A stretch of DNA of 64,000 nucleotides from Linum tenue (GCA_946122785.1 CAMGYJ010000010.1:26515608-26579607); one strand, 5' to 3'. Positions 42,780 through 54,445 are shown, numbered from the stretch's first letter. Translations and numbers: made by a program. Notes: generated by a model from the sequence alone, not told the origin.

Positions 42780-43262
42780 ATGAACTCAGAAAACTTCCAA
42801 ATCCACTATCTCCCCTGCATTTGCCTCCTTTGGAGAATTTGGAAATCTAGAAATAAAGTGGTTTTTGAATTCACTCAACCACTAGCTACATCGCTTGCCC
42901 GTCAATTTTTCTTCCAAGTCCATGAATTCTCCTCAGTCTCCTCCCAGCCTCTGGTTTTCTCGCCCCGCCCCCAGTCGTCTCGCTCTTCCCGTTGGATTGG
43001 CCCTCCAGATAATTTTATCAAGATCAACTTCGATGCTGCAGTTCGTGCGCCGGATTGTTCGTCAGGGCTTGTGGCTCGAGGACCAGATGGGCAAGTCTTT
43101 TTAGCCTCGGGTTTCCTTCATCCCGGTGTTTCGCTTCCCTATCTTGCTGAACTTATGGCTGCAAGGGATGCCATATCCCTTGTCGTCTCACGAAGTCTTC
43201 CCCGTGTCATCATTGAAGGAGATTCTGAAGTGGTCATCCGTCAACTTGAAAGAAGTTGCTGT
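42780..43262 (+). pseudogene. LINE RNase H domain fragment
   Basis: The frame opened by ATG 42780 reads LLWRIWKSRNKVVFE, a segment that normally joins zf-RVT to RNase H in plant L1 ORF2. RNase H follows: INFDAAVRAPDCSSGLVARG, AELMAARDAI and VIIEGDSEVVIRQLE, with the metal-binding Asp and Glu residues in place. Similarity stops near residue 160, where the sequence meets the inverted half. The frame continues to 43463 only by reading the antisense of the endonuclease. The reverse transcriptase and the RNase H end are both missing, so it is a fragment. Confidence 0.75.
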
Positions 43263-43448
43263 GAAGATTCGGTTGGCCCAGGTATCATACCCCATTGCCT
43301 TGATCACATCAACTGCATCATTCCGACTAATTCTGGGTTCCATAATGCAGATAATATCAGGCTTGTGTTCTTCTTTAAACATCTTAAAGGATGGCAGGAA
43401 TTTGGGGTGTTTAGCCCCCCTGCAGTTCCAGGAGAAGATCTTAACCAT
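43262..43448 (-). pseudogene. LINE ORF2 endonuclease N-terminus, truncated
   Basis: The ATG at 43448 (minus) starts MVKIFSWNCRGAKHPKFLPS, followed by KPDIICIMEPRIS with the catalytic Asn and Glu of L1 endonucleases. After about 62 residues (DTWANRIF) the sequence becomes the antisense of the RNase H half. It lies 46 bp downstream of the ORF1 stop, as expected for ORF2. Confidence 0.75.
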
Positions 43449-43494
43449 AAGGAGGGTGGTTAGATGCTTCCCTGAGCAACCCTAAGGTTGGAAA

Positions 43495-45022
43495 TCAACA
43501 GAGGTCGACGGCCATAGCCGCCTCATCTTCCCCTACAGCACATTCCATGGGAATGGTAGGAAAAGGTTGTGCATTTTCTGGCAAGGGCTTACCATTTACT
43601 TGCTTTGGGGAGAAGATGATCTTTCTTACTTTGCTGGTACTTTCCCCTGAGCTAATAGTGTTTTCTTTCCTTGTCGTTTTGCTTGTAGTTGGTGTCTTCG
43701 TATTTGGCTGGTAAGCAACTCTTGCCTCTTTAGTTAAGCCCTTCTCACTTCCTGACTTCTTGGCACCCGATGCAGGTTTCCCATCACCCTTAGATTTGTT
43801 TGTTCTATCTTCTTTCTGCATTGAATGTGTCAAGGTAGTCTGAGTTTGAGGCTGCTCCTTCTCAGTTGAGTCCACTATCGAGGCCTTGTTGGATACATGG
43901 TTGTGAGATTCCTGTTTAATCATCTCATGTGTATTCTTCTGATGCTCTTTCTTGTGTAGATTGTTCTGCTTTTGGTTCTTCCCCCCTTTGGTGTTTTCTT
44001 CTTTTGAAATCTTATTCTCCTTGCTCTTCTTTTTCTTATCTTTCACACTCTCCTGATTCCCATTATCAGCAGACGCTCCAGGTGCCAGAACTTCTGCTTG
44101 TTTCTCAGCCTCGGTAGTGACCAATTGGGTGGCCATGGGAGTCTTGTTTTCTCCCTCCGGTGTTTGGTTATCTTCAATTTCAAGCACATTGAAACGGGAT
44201 CCAGAGCTTGTTCCTTCTTCAGTTGCATTCACTTTTTTGTTATTCCCATCGCTTGTGCGAATCTTCCTATGATTCTTAACCCTTTTTGGTCTTTCAGCTA
44301 GCATCCATGGTCCAAAATCTTCCAGGACTTCTGGTCTTACTTGGAGCGAGGTGGTGTTGAGCTGGTTGTTGTTAGATTCCTGTTCTGTGGTTGCCATCTC
44401 TTCCCCTGTTTTGTTGTGACAGCTTGCCTCAAGGTGGCCGTAGTGTCCACAACTGAAGCAAACAACATGGAGACCTTCGTATTCCACTCTACACACCCTC
44501 CTTTTCAGCCTATATTTCGAAACCAATCTTTTCCTCAGGTCAAGCTCGACGCAGATGCGTGCGTAGTTACCTCGGAAGCCATTGGCCGTGTTATAGTCTA
44601 TCTTTTGGACCCTTCCCAGCCTATTCCCAATATCCCTGAGGATCTCTTCATCAAAGTATGCTAAAGGGAGGGGAAGAAGTCTTACCCAAGCTGAGATGTG
44701 GTTGATTGAGTCAAAATCTGGATCAAAATCGAGTCTCCATGGTTCAGAGACAATATAATGATCATCAATGGTCCAAGGGCCACCACATAGCGCACGATCA
44801 TAATCCAGTAGAGCTCTCTAGGTTCGCCCCTTTCACAATCTCAATTCGATTTCCTTCGTCACTGGCCGTGACAACAGCAGCGTAATCCATGGAGCCTTCC
44901 CCAGTGAATCCATCGCTGGAGAGAGCTTTAGCCTTCTTGCTTAGCTGGATTGGCGAGGTTGCCGGCGAGGAGTCCGGTGGTTTTGGGTCGGGAATGGAGC
45001 CCCCTGTGGAGGCTCCATTCAA
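43495..45022 (-). pseudogene. LINE ORF1: DUF4283 and CCHC knuckle, one break
   Basis: On the minus strand a start at 45022 gives MNGASTGGSIPDPKPPDSSP, but this frame stops at 44798. A DUF4283 segment continues in another frame (WTIDDHYIVSEPWRLDFDPD, WVRLLPLPLAYFDEEILRDI). It joins the long open frame ending at 43495, with the zinc knuckle CFSCGHYGHLEASC and a Lys/Glu-rich tail of about 250 residues. This is the RNA-binding ORF1 protein of plant L1 elements. Only one frameshift, near 44800, prevents a full-length product. Confidence 0.8.
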
Positions 45023-45133
45023 GACGCGGAAGGCGACAGGCCAACGGCTAGGAAAAAGTGGGAAAAAAAAGGAGAGAGGAGGGAGTTTTTCTCTCTCGAG
45101 CCTCTCTCTACAAAGCTCCCTCTTTTATGAACT

Positions 45134-45558
45134 TCTGGATTGCACTTGCGTAATATTACATAGACATACCTCAAACTTTAATCTCCCTATCCTCTACAAT
45201 TTTGTCTCTTTCTCCCTGTCAAGTCCACATGACTATTCTTCTCGTTATTCCTCGATTCTTGTTCTCTAATTCTTAATCCTCAATTTCCCAATCTAGTCCT
45301 ATTTTTCTATCACTCAATTTCTAAATTTCAATGATACAATCTCATTCTCAATTCCATGACCCGATTATGAACGCCCCATATCTGGATTTCCATCAGAACC
45401 ACTAATGCTAATTATGAAAATGACAATCCCGCAACACCAACACTCACTCGTGGCTTAGGATAGGGTCAGTAACCAATGCTTACTGATCTATGAGTAACTA
45501 AATCTGGACCTTAAGATCTAAGTGGGTCCAGAAAATTCAGATCTAAGGGTTGTCAATT
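45134..45558. other. Intergenic sequence, nothing recognised
   Basis: This is a short AT-rich spacer between the rearranged LINE and a MITE. No gene or repeat is recognised. Confidence 0.5.
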
Positions 45559-46233
45559 AAAGACATTTTATTTTCCCTAGTTTTCATAATCGGCTCTTAT
45601 CTTCTTCGTTTTAACTCGGATTTCAATTTTTTTTCACACATGGAACGAGTTCGTTGTGCTCAACAAAATGAGATCAATTTTTTTTTGTTTTGAAAATGAG
45701 ATCAATTTTCAATATATTTTGAGAAACTTTTTTTTTTACCAACTACATATCATATGGTAACTTCTTCGTTTTTAAGTCGTTTTTTAAAACGTTTGCTCAG
45801 AAGGAACGAGTTCATCATGATCTATTGGATCTACAAATTTCTGGGTGAAAAAAATATTGGACCAAAAATTACCATACTTTACCACTACGGTATGTGGGTG
45901 GTAAATTGTGGTAAACAATGATGAAAGTTGTAAATGACAGTTAGTATACGAGTGCAAATTATGTAAATACCATGTATTCAACCTTCTTACCATATTGGTA
46001 TGTTCATACCATCATGGTACGCTTTCTTACCATATGGTATTAAATATGAGCATACCATATGGTAATGACTGGTAAAAAATTATTCGATTTTTTTGTACTA
46101 AAAATATATCAAAGTGAATATCATATTAAAGAGCACATTTAATATGATTTATCTGTGTAAAAAAATTTAAATTTCGACTTAAAACGAGAGAGAAATCGTC
46201 CGTTAAAAATTAAAGAGGAAAAGATAAAAGACT
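45559..46233. mobile_element. MITE with ~75-bp inverted ends and ACCATATGGTA palindromes
   Basis: The left end contains CGTTTTAACTCGGATTTCAA (about 45607). The right end, reverse-complemented, contains CGTTTTAAGTCGAAATTTAA, and both continue through a T-run to a CACA block. Outward, CATTTTATTTTCCC pairs with CTTTTATCTTTTCC. No clean TSD was found, so the limits are approximate and the superfamily is open (long TIRs suggest a MULE). The interior holds several copies of ACCATATGGTA and TACCATA palindromic words (45750-46070). Confidence 0.6.
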
Positions 46234-47195
46234 TTCCAGGAGAGAGGATATGCTGATGTCATGCGAATGTGGACAGATTACTGATGATTACTCACCATAA
46301 AATTTACTAACCTTCGCTCACTCGTGACCACGTAATTCAGCATACAAGTGCAAATGCCTGGTAGATCCCTTAGATCAACAAGAAAATTCTGTTTTATTAT
46401 ACAAAAAATTTGGAGAAGGTAAAACTAGTTGGTTTCTTGTTTTTGTTTCCACCTCTTTTTATATTCCAACGTAAGCTGTATTGAGTACAACCTTTTCATT
46501 GTCTCACCTTTACATGCTAGCTCGAATTGACGTAGTTGATCTTTTTTGTACCCATACGAACGTGTTTCATGGTACCGGTCGAAAGTGATTCCCCTGAGGA
46601 TTGGAGGAGCTAACTAAGAACATGCTTATCCAAAATAGATATTTTGTTGATTGGATTTTGGAAACAAACACTGCTGGCTGGCTGGACGACTTCCAACTTT
46701 GGACTAGAACTGAGGGATAAAAAAGAGTTCATAGATATTGCCAATTGTCAATTCTCAATTTGATTCCCAGTTAAGTATTAACCATAAGAAAATATTAAAG
46801 AAATGTGACAGAACCTAGGATACATATGCAAGGTTTGTCTTCGGGGTACATTTTGCGAAATAAACTCTTCATGGTGCCATCAAACTTAGGAATGATAGGT
46901 TGAGAAAGAATTTCATGCTCAATTAAGTTTTAATCGCCATTATCTATAAAAAAAAGAGGTTCATGAATGATAGGCTAGGGTGATCGAAAGAATTCCATGC
47001 TTAATTAAGTCATTTTAACATATAACGTATGCATAAATTTTAAATAGTGGACAGATAAAGGGGTAATTTAAGAAAATTTATCCCAATGGTAATGGTAAAT
47101 GTTACTTGTAATCAACCATAGGTACTAGGTATCTGAATCTGGCAGCTGTTGTTGCTTGTCTTTTACGAAAGTTTGTCTGTCGTCATTGACCATGG
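46234..47195. other. Intergenic sequence, nothing recognised
   Basis: This is AT-rich and without a supported gene. A short duplicated phrase, AGAATTCCATGCTTAATTAAG versus AGAATTTCATGCTCAATTAAG, lies at about 46907 and 46989. It ends at the TSD of a hAT element. Confidence 0.5.
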
Positions 47196-47203
47196 GTGAC
47201 CAT

Positions 47204-48174
47204 CAGAGGCAGAGCCAGGATTTAGCGTTCGGGAGGGTCGAAGATTTTTTACTATGTTACTGCAAAATGTATTAAAATTAATCAAAATAATTAAAAAATA
47301 CATTTTAGAATATTATGATAACTAAAAAATGAGCAAATTCACTCAAAAGAAGATATATCTAAAAAATTTAAGCATGATTAATTCAGTATAAAATTATAAA
47401 AGAAATAAACAAATTAATAAAACATTTCAATGTTGTGTAGACCAACCAATTTTTTATTATTAAAAAATGAATGTCAATTATATGAGTATTTTAAAAACAA
47501 ATTGTACATTATCGGTCCAAAAATATTCTAAATTTTTTGTAGGTTGAAGAATTAATTAATCTAGTTTAATGAACTTGAGAAAAACAAAATATGCAAGTTG
47601 AACTTAATTGATCGATCTAGTTTAAAATTAAATAAAATAAAATTTAATATACAAATGAGAAGTGACTAATTATCCAACCACATTAAAATTGTAAACTAGA
47701 AATTAGTTAGAGGAATTTAAGAAACCTATTACCAGAAACATCCAACCTGTAGGCATGGGCGGAGCCAGGCTTTTGAGACCGGGGTCCAAAAATAATTAAA
47801 AAAATGTATGTAGCTAAGGTGGATCAAATTCATGTGCTTTAAAATACAAATAAGGCTTGACTACCATTAGATCACATTACTATTACAAAACAAAATTAAC
47901 GGAACAAGTTCTACTTATAAAATTTGTACTAAATATCCTTACGATACTAAGAGCCGGAACTAATTCCAGGGGGCCGGAGCCCAGGCCCACCCTAGCTGGA
48001 GTGTAGCTCCACCCCTGCCTGTAGGTAAAATAGCTGCTGCCGATCCACTAGACTACACTAATAAATTTGTTATGTTTCTGCCCAATATATTATTAATAGT
48101 TTCATCTTCGTTTATACGAAATTTCGGAAATGCCCATCAAATTTACATGTAACTGTCAAAATTCTGGGGCCCTG
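47204..48174. mobile_element. hAT-like element (outer), split by a second hAT element
   Basis: The 8-bp TSD has one mismatch: GTGACCAT (47196-47203) and GTGATCAT (48175-48182). The left end is CAGAGGCAGAGCCAGGATTT. The right end, reverse-complemented, is CAGGGCCCCAGAATTTT. The start resembles the CAGGGGCGGAGCCAGG ends common to plant hAT MITEs. No transposase is present. Removing the nested element leaves about 700 bp. Confidence 0.7.
47754..48017. mobile_element. hAT-like MITE (264 bp) nested inside another hAT element
   Basis: A perfect 8-bp TSD, CCTGTAGG, lies at 47746-47753 and 48018-48025. The ends are CATGGGCGGAGCCAGG at the left and CAGGGGTGGAGCTACAC (reverse complement) at the right. 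It is related by its ends to the element it entered, so one family member inserted into another. Confidence 0.88.
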
Positions 48175-48182
48175 GTGATCAT

Positions 48183-48649
48183 TAATTATACTGGCTTATA
48201 ACTCGGCTCGTTCGTCGAAATGTTTATATTTGATTATTTATATTTTATGATACGGTTAAGTCAATCAACCCGTTTAATTTTATTGACAATTCTTCGATTG
48301 AGATGATACATAAAGAAAAAAATATATAGGTCGAACATTCGGAGAAATACAGTCATCATTTAAGAATATAAAATATAAAATGTATCATTAATCCCATTTT
48401 CATAATGATAATTAAACCCCGTTAAAATGCTATTAGTTAGTTGGTTGTCAAGAAAGAGAGTATAAAAGCTTAGTGAAATTTCATACGACCCATAGATAGT
48501 TTGAAACTAAATCTTAAACTTAACAATCCTACATAAGGGTTCAATGCGCTCCTTTTAGGAACAATGTGTCACTAATCAAAAAGAAATGGAGAGTTGTTGA
48601 TTCAAGTCAACTATATACTAACAATTCAGCTAATAGGTGATCATCAAAA
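48183..48649. other. Spacer between hAT elements, nothing recognised
   Basis: This is AT-rich sequence without a supported feature. It is bounded on both sides by hAT target-site duplications. Confidence 0.5.
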
Positions 48650-48657
48650 CTTGAGAG

Positions 48658-49441
48658 CAGTGCAGTCAAAATCGCGCATTAAAACGTAAAAATTACGTTT
48701 TTACGTATCCAGGCCACCAAAACGTTTCAATTTCTACCTAAAGTGGCTTAGTCACAAAAATTGGTTAAAACATGGGTTAAATCAGTAAAATCGTTTAAAA
48801 TTGGTAAAATCGCGATTCTGAAGCGTTTTTATACGATTTTGATCATCACATAAAAATGTGCTAATTGGCCCAAAATGATGTAATTTTGGAGACATATAAG
48901 CAAAAAATAAAAAAAAAAGGAAAACATGATTCATCACTCGTTCTACAACTAGTGTCTAGATAGGGGCTTCACATTAGGTTGAAAAGACACATAATGGTAT
49001 TCTCAACAGTCGCTCACCTTCTATCAATCTTCTCCCTTAATCTTCACATGTGGCTCTTACCTAGGTTACGATAAAAGTTTATGGGTAATTGATCATATGT
49101 AATTATGTAAACTCAAACCAGCTTATGAGAATTTGGATTCTCAAGCTCGTTTACGGGTTACGATCTACGTTTATGAGCTTATTATTAAGATGTTATGAGT
49201 TTTCTCTACTTTTAAGTCAACACAAATTAGTTTATGTGTTAGATATTACATTTTAATTATGAATTTCATGTAGTTATTCACTTATCTAAAATCTACACAC
49301 TCACATTTTACATACTATATGTTATACTTAACATATTTTAGCTATTTTAGAGGGTGCGTAAAAAACTTACGCTTTGATTCTACGTTTTATGATTTTACCC
49401 ATTTTCCGCTTCTAGGTAGAATCGCGCTTTTAACTGCATTT
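48658..49441. mobile_element. Non-autonomous hAT-like element, copy B (784 bp)
   Basis: A perfect 8-bp TSD, CTTGAGAG, lies at 48650-48657 and 49442-49449. The sequence is collinear with copy A (10706-11493) from end to end, in the same orientation, with scattered substitutions and small indels. The left end, CAGTGCAGTCAAAATCGCGC, is identical. Different TSDs show two independent insertions, not a segmental duplication. Confidence 0.92.
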
Positions 49442-49449
49442 CTTGAGAG

Positions 49450-51000
49450 CAAACGACAAAATTAAAATTACCTCCAACATAATAATAGACTCAATCAAAG
49501 TAATACGACACAAAATTAGACACTCATTATCTATCAGTTCCAGTAGGTTGAATAAAGAATCGACCTACTTCAGTAAATCAATCAATGATTCCTCGTTTTA
49601 AGATAGAAATAGGTTGTGATAGATGCAAACCATAAACATAAAGATCTAATGGCCACCACTCTCCGTAGTACAACCAAATTTTTTTTTTATCTCAAGAGAC
49701 ATATGTTTCAACCAAAAATTCAATTTATAATCCTTCTGCAACTCCATTATTTTTTACTCTTTTACTTTCCTAACTTAAATCCCCAAAAACAAAATCGTCG
49801 TACCAGGAGATATCGGATGATTGATTTTCAAAGGCGGCCTTCTACTGGGAAGTGAAGGGGGGGGGGGGCAAACTATTGCATGATGGAGGGAATTTCCGAG
49901 GAAGTTAGAAAGAGATAAAAACACAGATAAAAAACAAAAAAAATTAAATTGAAAAATGCAATGACACAACACGTAATAAAAAAAATTAGTATTTTCCATG
50001 TTAGCCAATTACCAATTTACCTTTTGCGAAAATTCGGGAGAGAGAGAGAATTTTAAAATTGAGAAAATTACATGAAACTCTACTATGAAAATTGAAGTAT
50101 CAAGCACCACAAAATACATATGGTAGACTTAGTGAGCTTGCTAATCATGATGGAGAAGTAGTCTGATTTTCAGAGAGTTGAACTTCGTGTATGTTTTGTG
50201 TTCCAAAAGATATAACAAATTTGTTTAGTGTAAATGGTTGTGATTGTTGTCTTTATTTGAAGAGATCCGAGTTCAAATCCTGATATTGATATATTTTAGG
50301 TGAGCTAAATAATTAATTTTAAAAACAAAAATGTCTGTTCTACTTTCACTCTTATTGCAGGTAATTTGAAAGGGAGAAAAATACACAAAACTCTACCATA
50401 TATTATTGGAGGATAACACCGTTGCCACCATCTTTACTTCTTCAGTTCATAATCGTTGCCGCTTGATATGGATATGTGTATTTATGTTACGTATTTTTTT
50501 GACTGACTTGTTGTATTTATGTTACGTATTCGATAGTTGTTTATATGATTTTTTACGAGTAGTTTACTAAGTATGATTTTTGTTGGCATGGAATCTCTAG
50601 TTATTGGAATAAATTTCCAATATTGCCGGATAAATTTTTTAACTAGTGGTTTGTTTGACAACAAGGTAATCTGGCCCTCTGATTCTAGGAATACATTATA
50701 TCTTACATTTCATTCTTTTTCTTTTCATTTTGGATCAAATACCATAATTTTGGTACACTATGTAATTTGATAATTCTACCATGATATCTCCAAGCCCAAA
50801 TGAGTGCACTCGGGCCGTCGGGCGAAACAGATGGGCTATGTTAAGTCCAGATAATTCTGCTGAAGGCCCAACATCATCCTCCAAGCCCAACGAGCGAAAA
50901 TGCAGTTATTAGGAGGATAATTTAGTGAAATTCTCAATAAAGGCGCCAATTTTAAAATAAAACCCCCCCGTTAATTTTCGTCGTCCACCCGTTTCTCTTT
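49450..51000. other. Intergenic sequence and promoter region of the A/B barrel gene
   Basis: No gene is supported before 51166. A 10-base G run lies at about 49858-49868. From about 50790 the sequence carries several GGCCCAA / AAGCCCAA words (for example 50865-50871), which resemble the site II / TGGGCC-type elements of broadly expressed plant promoters. Confidence 0.5.
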
Positions 51001-51165
51001 CCCTTGAAAATCCCCCAACACCACGCAAATCTTCGAATAAATCACTCGCTCAAATCCTCAAACACACATTCCTCTTCAGGTTTCCGTACCTGAAAATTGA
51101 AAGCTCGCAACGAAGCAGCAATCTTGACATTGTCCTTCCCCATTCAGGTAGAAACCTGCAAGAAA

Positions 51166-53250
51166 ATGCTGCTCCGTCGTGCTCTTTCTTCAACTCTCTC
51201 TGGGAGTTGTTCTGTTCCCAACTTTCATTCCCCTTGGAGTTGGAATTCGGGTCCGCTATCGTTTCCTGTTTCATGCAAATGTGAGTGTGTAATCTGGTTT
51301 TCGATCCCAGTTTAGTGTATTGTCTACCAGGTGTTCGATGAATTACCTCAATTGGGTTTTCTTTGTATGTGGTGATTTTCCTGTGTGGAATGGGCATTGC
51401 AGTTTCGCTGCTGGATGGTGCTACGAAAGTGAGATTGAACAGTGTGTCGTCTCGGAAAATTAGAATGGTTTCAGCATCTAATAGTGCTGGAAATTCAAGC
51501 TTCAGTGTAGAGAACACGAGGTTGGTACTTCTGACCACGAATCATTATCCTCTACACTTGGTGATGGTAATTGTACTCGGATATTACTCCTTTGTTGTTG
51601 TCTTTCCGGTGTCATGAACTTTCAAGTTGATCTAGGGTTTCTGCTCAAAGGAATATTTGCTTAATACTTTCCGAAGGCCAAAGGCTTTTGTTGAAATTGT
51701 AGTCGATGTGCAATGAGAAAGATGTTCAATGCTCACTATTGTTTAAATGTAGCTTATGCAGTTTTTTTGTTGTCATCTCTGTTGAGCAGAAAAGTAGTGG
51801 AGCATCTATGCCTACTCAAAGCAAAGAAAGATTTAACCGAGGCTGATGAGAAGGATATGTTGGATTATCTGTATACTTGCCAATATCAAATGCGTGGAAT
51901 TGTTGCCATCTCTGTGGGTAAGTCCTTTTCAGTTTTCACCCATTCATACTTCACCCCCTAGGCCTCAGCTACAATTGTTTTCTCTGTTCCTGAACCCTGA
52001 GACAAAAACCATATTTTTTCCCCCTATAAGTCTAGTTAATGCTCATATAGCGACGTTTGGGTCTTGTTTCTTCCCTTCAAGTCATGTAGATGTCTTGTTT
52101 TGGCTTATGTAGGACGCATCTCCAATGAAAATGTAGAAAACTATACCCATGCTGTTTTCATGCGTTTCCAAAGAAAGGAAGATGTTGCCAAGTTCTATGA
52201 GAACCCATTCTATTTGGGAATTCTCAAGGAGCATGTAACGCCTCATTGCAATGTATGCCCTGAGAATGTCAACACACCCCACTAAATTGCTCTACGCCCC
52301 AAGTTTTCATTAACAAATTTATTTTTACTCGTGCCCTTGCATTATGTGGTGCTTATCTTAATCAAAAGTGGCTGTCTATTTTGCAGGAAAAGCTTTACAT
52401 AGATTATGAGTCTGAAGTTGAAGATGATATCATTCCTATATTTCGTAAAGGGGAGGTAGGAAACCCCACTTGCTCTGTGCATGCATTCCATCTTCTTTGT
52501 CTATGTTCTCTCCCAAGCACTCGGTGCATTCCTTTTCTTCATGTTATGGTATGATTATGCTACTCCATTCTCAAAAATATTTTTTGTTTGGCAGGAGTAT
52601 AACTATGGTTTAGAGTTTGTTCATCTTATTGCATTTTATGAGAGTTCATTTGGTGCCCCTGTGGAAGATGCATTGGCATCTCTTGCTCGGCTGACCAAAG
52701 AATTCCCATCGTTAATTGTCCAATCCACTCATGGTATGACTGAAAGTTGAAATTCTTATTATCACCTACTAGCTAGAGTATATGCTTTGAACATCTGTCG
52801 CGTTTTTTATAACCTTCTACTTTGTCTGTTATGCAGGTTCAAATTTCCATCCCAGCAGTAAGGACTATACACATGCAGTAGTCATAAGGTTCCGATCATG
52901 TAGGAAATCTTTCACATTCGTTCATATATATTCAGTTAATTCCAACGTCCAATCTCTTGATCGGTTTTGTTGCTCGGTGTGTCTTGCAGCTGAGGCATTT
53001 GAGTTATTCATGGGAAGCAAGGAATACAATGCTGTAAGTAGCTTTTTTTTGCTTCCCTATCAACCCCTAACTTGACTTCATGATGACTACTCTTTCTTCC
53101 AATTTCATACTGGCCAACTATCATCAATACTATGGAACTTCCAAACATCATTTGGAAAAGTAGGTCTGGAGATCGAAATTCGAGACGATAATCAAAAGAT
53201 CACTTCCCGTCCATTTCTCTGTTGACCCGGTGGGAGAAGAGGTTATGTAG
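51166..53250 (+). CDS. Stress-response A/B barrel (Dabb) protein, two domains, nine exons
   Basis: Exons with GT-AG borders and consistent phases: 51166-51280, 51403-51520, 51790-51917, 52113-52252, 52387-52455, 52595-52733, 52837-52899, 52990-53033 and 53164-53250. They total 903 bp, giving 300 residues and TAG. The first ATG gives a Ser/Arg-rich, acid-poor start (MLLRRALSSTLSGSCSVPNF), like a plastid or mitochondrial transit peptide. Domain 1 (about 79-185) begins KVVEHLCLLKAK and includes GIVAISVG, YTHAVFMRFQRKEDV and LYIDYES. Domain 2 (about 200-298) has LEFVHLIAFYES, YTHAVVIRF, AFELFMGSKEYN and VHFSVDPVGEEV. These are the strands and helices of the Dabb ferredoxin-like fold. Known plant members are stress-linked and dimerise; no enzymatic role is inferred here. 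UP3/DABB1-type relatives are the closest I can name. Confidence 0.88.
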
Positions 53251-54435
53251 TGATGGTCAATCTTTGCGATTGTATGTACTATTACCGCATCCTTCATCCT
53301 CTGGAGCCCAGGCATCAAGCAATGGGATTATAACGCCACTAATTCATAGAGGTAAACAAAGTTAAGTACAAGCCATCAGGCTAATCTGCCATTGAATGGA
53401 GAAAAGTTGGTCTCAAATCTCTGCAAGAGTTTTTCTGATGTTCATGGATGGTAGCTGCAGCCTGCAGGGATTTTCAAGGCCTCCTTGAGAGGTCCATTGT
53501 GAGAGTTGCATCACGCTAGAGCATTCCAGGCACATATGGCAGTTCCCTTTCTTTGTCGTGCACAGTTCTATTTTCTGTAAAACTTCTTTTCTACTGTCAT
53601 GGGGAAATTACTACCAAACGCTTTGATTTCAATTAGCCTCAGTTCTTAAATATGTTTGGTGAATATTCGGATGTACATTCAAGACGCCAATCATGAAATG
53701 GATCCAGATCAGTCACGCTAGTTCTACTGCTACTGCTGCTCTCTTCATTATATCCTGGTGGTTTATTTGCTTATCCTAACAATACTATAAGGAGATTCTT
53801 GGCCGGAACCCCCTTAATCTCTTTTTTCTTGTGCTCTGCGCAATACAAGGAGGGAGATTTTTGTAAAATAATCTGTGGGACTGAACTGGGCCAACCGGCC
53901 AGGCCCATTCTTCTTTTCCTTCTAGGATTTCCAACAAAGTGGCGGAACTGTGCATTTAAGTCCGCAACTCCTTCTAGCCAATATATAGTGGGAGGATCAT
54001 ATTGTTATGATTGAGGTATTTTTCCGTCCAAGCTAGCAAGGTGGAACTTTAATTATTCTTTGCTTTAATTTACCAGTAGTAGTGTATATATACTATATAA
54101 ACAATGAATAAGATTTAAGTAATTAATTTAGGTTTTCATGTTTATGTTATACCCACACCATCATAAACTACTTTGTTTATATTCATTTTCACGGTTTGGA
54201 CTAAGGTATGAACTAGAATTATTTTGCTTATATAAATCATTTAACGTAATTAATTTAGTTTTTCATGTTAATGTTAGAACTGTGCTATCATCAACTATTT
54301 TGATTATATTATTTAGAATAATATTTTTGTCGACTAATCTTTTAGTTCTATGGCTCGAATACAAATTTATTATGGAGAATCATCCAAACAATCAAATAAT
54401 GATTCAATTCAACCGTTAAAACAAATGTAAGCACA
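53251..54435. other. Region downstream of the A/B barrel gene
   Basis: This holds a 3' UTR and spacer. GGGCCAACCGGCCAGGCCC (about 53889-53907) forms a hairpin resembling the Helitron 3' hairpin at 58003, but no CTRR end follows it at the right distance. No gene is supported. Confidence 0.5.
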
Positions 54436-54445
54436 AATATTTTTA

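Larger units (their letters stand above)
42787..45124. mobile_element. Rearranged LINE: RNase H (+) joined head-on to ORF1/endonuclease (-)
   Basis: The left part carries an L1 RNase H domain on the plus strand. From about 43262 rightward the minus strand reads endonuclease start, then ORF1, then a CT-rich 5' leader ending near 45124. A 9-bp direct repeat, TTATGAACT (42778-42786 and 45125-45133), flanks the whole composite, which suggests one insertion event. No poly-A is found at the outer left end. The middle of ORF2 is absent. Each half is close to intact, so the event is fairly young. Confidence 0.7.

Noticed and set aside
50235..50290. tRNA-like phrase (AGAGATCCGAGTTCAAATCC)
   Set aside because: It resembles a T-arm by a few bases, but no acceptor stem, D-arm or anticodon arm can be folded around it.
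53799..54014. 71-codon frame with a hydrophobic start downstream of the A/B barrel gene
   Set aside because: No family match and no splice or promoter evidence. It overlaps the GGCC-rich hairpin sequence and is probably chance.
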